The notes under the pieces are model-generated. The model saw only the letters and a list, made by a program, of their open reading frames with translations. It searched no databases and was not told the DNA's origin. Shown here in pieces: positions 5,620-8,181 of a DNA stretch of 8,181 nucleotides (its first letter is position 1; each line of letters opens with the position of its first letter). The stretch is from Pseudomonadota bacterium (GTDB taxonomy: Bacteria > Pseudomonadota > Gammaproteobacteria > Burkholderiales > SHXO01), in NCBI GenBank assembly GCA_023430065.1, contig JAEZCG010000202.1, positions 1 through 8,181 of the forward strand, written 5' to 3'. The translations under genes and the position numbers were made by a program.

Positions 5620-6833
5620 GACTGGCCGACGGAACCCACTTCACCTACTGCAGCAACATCCATCCAGGCGAGGCCTGGGCAGACGTGCAGGCCAACCTGC
5701 GGCGCTACGTGACGCGGGTTCGCGATGCCGTGTCGCCTGCGGCGCCGTTCGGCATCGGGCTGCGTCTGTCGGGGCGCGCGGCAGCGGACCTGGCCGATCC
5801 GGCGACGTTCGACGAGTTCGCGGCGTTCCTCGCGCGCGAACGCATGTACGTCTTCACCATCAACGGCTTCCCGTATGGGGCCTTTCACGGGACGCGGGTG
5901 AAGGAGGATGTCTACCTGCCGGACTGGCGGGACGACGAACGCGTACGCTACACCGACCAGCTCGCGGACCTGATGGCGCGCCTGCTGCCGGACGCACTGG
6001 ACGGCAGCATCAGCACCGTGCCCGGCGCCTACAAGGCGGCGCTGCACGGTAGCGGCGATGCGGAGCGGATGGCGCGCAACATCGTGCGCCACGTGGCACA
6101 TCTGATCGAAATCAAGCGCCGGACCGGACGGCACATCGCGCTCGCGCTCGAACCCGAGCCGTGCTGCTTCCTGGAAACGGTGGAGGAATCGGCCGACTTC
6201 TTCACCGGCCACCTGTTTGCCGAAGCATCGGTCCGCCAGCTGGGCACCGCCGCCGGCCTCGACCGCCCGGCCGCGGCCGAGGCGCTACGCGCGCACCTGG
6301 GGCTGTGCCTCGACCTATGCCACGCCGCGGTGGAGTTCGAGGAGCCTGGACAGTGTCTGCAGGCACTGCGCGATGCGGGCATCGCAGTTTCCAAGATGCA
6401 GATCAGTTCGGGGCTGCGCATCCCTGCGCTGACTCCGGAGGCGCTCGACGCACTGGACGCCTTCCAGGATGCGGTGTATCTGCACCAGGTGGTGGAGCGC
6501 AGCGCCGCCGGGCTGCGCCGCTTCAACGATCTCGCCGATGCCTTCGCCAGTCTCGAGCACGGGCCGCGCGATGCCGAGTGGCGGGTACACTTCCACGTGC
6601 CGTTGTTCGTGGATACCCTGCACCCGTTCTCATCGACCCAGTTCTTCATCCGCGACATGCTGGCACTGCATCGTCGTGCCCCCCTGTCGGCGCACCTCGA
6701 GGTCGAAACCTACACGTGGGACGTGCTGCCACCGTCCCTGCGCACGCAGGCAGTGGAGGACGCGGTCGCGCGCGAGATGCATTGGGTATTGGGCGAACTC
6801 GACCTGGCGAACACGCCCGGAGCCGCCCCATGA
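5616..6833 (+). CDS. eboE: EboE, xylose-isomerase-like TIM-barrel protein (metabolite traffic protein)
   Basis: A 405-residue protein of the sugar phosphate isomerase/epimerase fold. It begins MRLADGTHFTYCSNIHPGE, the typical opening of EboE. Candidate metal and substrate residues lie on successive strand ends: E179 (ALEPEP), D233 and H236 (CLDLCHAAVEFE), K260 with Q262 (VSKMQIS), H325/H327 (VHFHVPLF) and E362/E364 (HLEVETYTWDVLP). This fits a metal-dependent barrel acting on a sugar-like or cyclitol-like substrate, possibly the product of EboD next door (inference). No signal peptide. GTG at 5616 is preferred over an in-frame GTG at 5589: it gives the expected N-terminus and the 4-bp GTGA overlap with eboD, whereas the longer form adds nine residues without a good ribosome-binding site. 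The end overlaps eboC by ATGA. Confidence 0.88.
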   Translation: MRLADGTHFTYCSNIHPGEAWADVQANLRRYVTRVRDAVSPAAPFGIGLRLSGRAAADLADPATFDEFAAFLARERMYVFTINGFPYGAFHGTRVKEDVYLPDWRDDERVRYTDQLADLMARLLPDALDGSISTVPGAYKAALHGSGDAERMARNIVRHVAHLIEIKRRTGRHIALALEPEPCCFLETVEESADFFTGHLFAEASVRQLGTAAGLDRPAAAEALRAHLGLCLDLCHAAVEFEEPGQCLQALRDAGIAVSKMQISSGLRIPALTPEALDALDAFQDAVYLHQVVERSAAGLRRFNDLADAFASLEHGPRDAEWRVHFHVPLFVDTLHPFSSTQFFIRDMLALHRRAPLSAHLEVETYTWDVLPPSLRTQAVEDAVAREMHWVLGELDLANTPGAAP

Positions 6834-7702
6834 ACCTCGCCATCGCCCTGAAGCTCGGCCGCATCTCCAATCTGCCCACGGTGTGGACCAACGTGCTGGT
6901 CGGCGCGCTGCTGGCGGGCGGATCGTTGACCGATCCGCGCCTGCCGCTGCTGCTGGTATCGATGTCACTGTTCTACGTCGGTGGCATGTTCCTCAACGAC
7001 GCGTACGATCGCGAGTTCGATGCCAAGGCACGCCCCGATCGGCCCATCCCTTCCGGCCAGGTCAGTGCTGCACAGGTATTCGCATTTGGGTTCGGCATGC
7101 TGTTCGCCGGGCTGGCTCTGCTCGCGCAGGTGGGTTACGGCACGGGCGGAGGCACCGGTTGGCGTCCGGTGACAGCCGGCATCGCGCTCGTCCTGGCGAT
7201 CGTTGCCTATGACCGCTGGCACAAGAACAACCCGCTCAGTCCGCTGATCATGGGGCTGTGCCGCGTATTCGTGTACCTGGGCGCGGCCTTCGCGTTCAGC
7301 GTCGCGCCACCGCTCGCGGTGTACGTCGGCGCGGCCGTCCTGCTTTGCCACCTGATCGGCTTGACCTTTGCGGCCAAGAAGGAGCACCTGGGAAGGCTGG
7401 ACAGCGTGTGGCCGCTCGGCTTCCTCGCAGTCGGGACGATCTACGGAATCTTCCTGTCGGCACACTCACCGCCAACGCTCGCTCTGGTGCTTGCCTTCTC
7501 CGCCTGGGTCGGCATCGCGGTGCGGCTGCTGTTCCGTCGCGCCAAGGGCGATGTGCCGCGTGCCGTCGTGAGCCTGATCGCAGGCATCTCGCTGCTCGAC
7601 GCGATCCTGCTCGCCGGACACGGGCACATGAGCGCCGCTGTCTTCGCAGTCGCCGCGTTCTTCCTCACCTTGGCCCTGCAGCGCTGGGTCTCGGGAACCT
7701 GA
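6830..7702 (+). CDS. eboC: EboC, UbiA-like integral membrane prenyltransferase homologue
   Basis: A 290-residue membrane protein with about eight or nine hydrophobic segments (for example near 38-55, 81-101, 113-127, 140-158, 162-180, 193-211, 216-234, 247-264 and 267-285). The first Asp-rich motif of UbiA prenyltransferases is intact: NDAYDREFD (56-64), followed by ARPDRPIPSG (67-76). A loop with YDRWHKNNPLSPLIMG (127-142) also fits. The second motif, normally DxxxD at the start of a cytoplasmic loop, is not found; the equivalent place reads FAAKKEHLGRLD (180-191). UbiA enzymes transfer a prenyl chain from its diphosphate to an aromatic or other acceptor in the membrane; whether EboC still does this is open. 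It is the only integral membrane component of the cluster and so the likely contact point for any membrane step or export. ATG overlaps the eboE stop. Confidence 0.9.
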   Translation: MNLAIALKLGRISNLPTVWTNVLVGALLAGGSLTDPRLPLLLVSMSLFYVGGMFLNDAYDREFDAKARPDRPIPSGQVSAAQVFAFGFGMLFAGLALLAQVGYGTGGGTGWRPVTAGIALVLAIVAYDRWHKNNPLSPLIMGLCRVFVYLGAAFAFSVAPPLAVYVGAAVLLCHLIGLTFAAKKEHLGRLDSVWPLGFLAVGTIYGIFLSAHSPPTLALVLAFSAWVGIAVRLLFRRAKGDVPRAVVSLIAGISLLDAILLAGHGHMSAAVFAVAAFFLTLALQRWVSGT

Positions 7703-7706
7703 ACGG

Positions 7707-8012
7707 ATGTCTCGAGCGAACCAGGACGACGCCGGTTGCGGCAACGCGGCCGGCGCCATGGAGCCCGTGATCGACGCGCGGCGCTGTGAGGCGAAGGCGG
7801 CGTGTGTGAAGGTGTGCCCCTACGACGTGTTCGAAGTGCGTGTCCTGACAAAGGACGAACGTGCCGAGCTTTCCTTGCTCGGAAAGCTCAAGGCCTGGGC
7901 GCACGGCAACCAGCGCGCATTCGCCGTGCGGGCCGATGCCTGCCACGCCTGCGGGCTGTGTGTGAAGGCCTGCCCGGAGCAGGCGATCGTGCTGCAACGG
8001 GTCTCAGGTTAG
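7707..8012 (+). CDS. Small ferredoxin with two Fe-S cluster motifs, the first lacking one cysteine
   Basis: A 101-residue protein with a bacterial dicluster ferredoxin plan. The second motif is complete: C79-x2-C82-x2-C85-x3-C89-P, for a [4Fe-4S] cluster together with a distant Cys. The first motif reads C27-x5-C33-x3-C37-P, so the second cysteine of the usual CxxCxxCxxxCP is K30; this suggests a [3Fe-4S] cluster or a cluster with a non-Cys ligand, as in seven-iron ferredoxins. About 30 residues (49-70, including LSLLGKLKAWAHG) separate the halves. The start is uncertain: ATG 7707 has a weak upstream site, and ATG 7758 (MEPVIDARRC) would remove a poorly conserved-looking N-terminal tail with C11. 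It lies 4 bases after eboC and probably belongs to the same operon, supplying electrons to an unknown redox step, perhaps of the gene beginning at 8088. Confidence 0.85.
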   Translation: MSRANQDDAGCGNAAGAMEPVIDARRCEAKAACVKVCPYDVFEVRVLTKDERAELSLLGKLKAWAHGNQRAFAVRADACHACGLCVKACPEQAIVLQRVSG

Positions 8013-8030
8013 CGGAACCGGCAGCCGATA

Positions 8031-8078
8031 GGGCAGGTATTGCCCGCCCGGGTGAGCCTGTGCCGCACCCGTGCGGCA
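8031..8078. other. Two short hairpins after the ferredoxin gene
   Basis: GGGCA (8031-8035) pairs with TGCCC (8041-8045) around GGTAT, and TGCCGCAC (8061-8068) is the exact inverse of GTGCGGCA (8071-8078) with only 2 bases between, so about 6 pairs would form with a 6-base loop. Neither is followed by a T run. They may mark a weak 3' end or RNA processing point between the ferredoxin and the next gene, but chance hairpins are common at this base composition. Confidence 0.3.
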
Positions 8079-8087
8079 ACGATTCCG

Positions 8088-8181
8088 ATGCAGCCACTCT
8101 CCGAACTTCGTTTCAAGCCGGATGCCCTCGCCCGCTACGGCCTGCCCGACATCGCCTACCCGCTTCCCGTGAACCTGTTGG
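8088..8181 (+). CDS. Start of an unidentified gene (31 codons, cut by window edge)
   Basis: ATG at 8088 opens a frame that runs off the right edge; the visible peptide begins MQPLSELRFKPDALARYG and continues LPDIAYPLPVNLL. The opening, with a short polar stretch then F-x-P-x-x-x-x-x-Y, faintly recalls the N-terminus of HemN-like radical SAM enzymes, but the RYTSYPT motif expected next is absent, so I do not assign it. No good ribosome-binding site precedes this ATG; an in-frame GTG at 8052 is an alternative start. The 75-base gap from the ferredoxin and the same strand allow cotranscription. Confidence 0.5.
   Translation, partial: MQPLSELRFKPDALARYGLPDIAYPLPVNLL

Noticed and set aside
6161..7702. 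A 513-residue plus-strand frame suggesting a fusion ahead of eboC
   Set aside because: The first 223 residues lie in the wrong frame inside eboE and look like Arg/Gly/Ala-rich noise; eboC starts at the ATG overlapping the eboE stop.
8088..8181. HemN/coproporphyrinogen oxidase start
   Set aside because: Only a loose N-terminal resemblance; the characteristic RYTSYPT motif is not present in the visible 31 residues.

Overview
The window is GC-rich and densely packed, with strong G/C preference at third codon positions, and looks like a chromosomal segment of a high-GC proteobacterium (beta or gamma; I cannot say which from sequence alone). No tRNA, rRNA, CRISPR array, insertion sequence or origin was seen.

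Layout: (1) At 1-567, on the minus strand, is the N-terminal part of a thiamine-diphosphate enzyme of the acetolactate synthase/benzoylformate decarboxylase type, running off the left edge. (2) 568-1054 is a long stretch without an intact gene. It holds inverted repeats upstream of the ThDP gene, a 3' stub of a gene resembling PQQ-type sugar dehydrogenases, a strong GC hairpin, and a well-formed intrinsic terminator (1002-1036). (3) From 1055 to 8012 everything is on the plus strand and almost gapless: a 37-residue secreted-type mini-ORF, then six genes recognisable as a complete ebo cluster in the order F-A-B-D-E-C, then a small ferredoxin. (4) At 8088 a further plus-strand gene begins and leaves the window.

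The ebo cluster is the heart of the window. It encodes an alkaline-phosphatase-fold phosphodiesterase homologue (EboF), a helical protein of unknown chemistry (EboA), a TatD-like metallohydrolase (EboB), a 3-dehydroquinate-synthase-like sugar phosphate cyclase (EboD), a xylose-isomerase-like TIM barrel protein (EboE) and a UbiA-like membrane protein (EboC). Three junctions are 4-bp stop/start overlaps, so the products are probably made together. Related clusters are known from cyanobacteria (linked to export of a scytonemin precursor), eustigmatophyte endosymbionts and pseudomonads, but the product or substrate has not been established to my knowledge. A plausible reading (inference) is that EboD and EboE make or remodel a cyclitol or sugar-like moiety, EboC attaches or handles it at the membrane with a prenyl or related lipid, and EboB/EboF trim phosphate or amide groups.

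Points that deserve attention: EboF keeps its nucleophile threonine but lacks four of the seven canonical metal-ligand residues; EboD departs from true dehydroquinate synthases at active-site positions; EboC has only one of the two Asp-rich motifs of UbiA enzymes; the ferredoxin's first cluster motif lacks one cysteine; and an intrinsic terminator lies only 18 bases before the first start codon of the operon, suggesting either attenuation or a rearranged promoter region.
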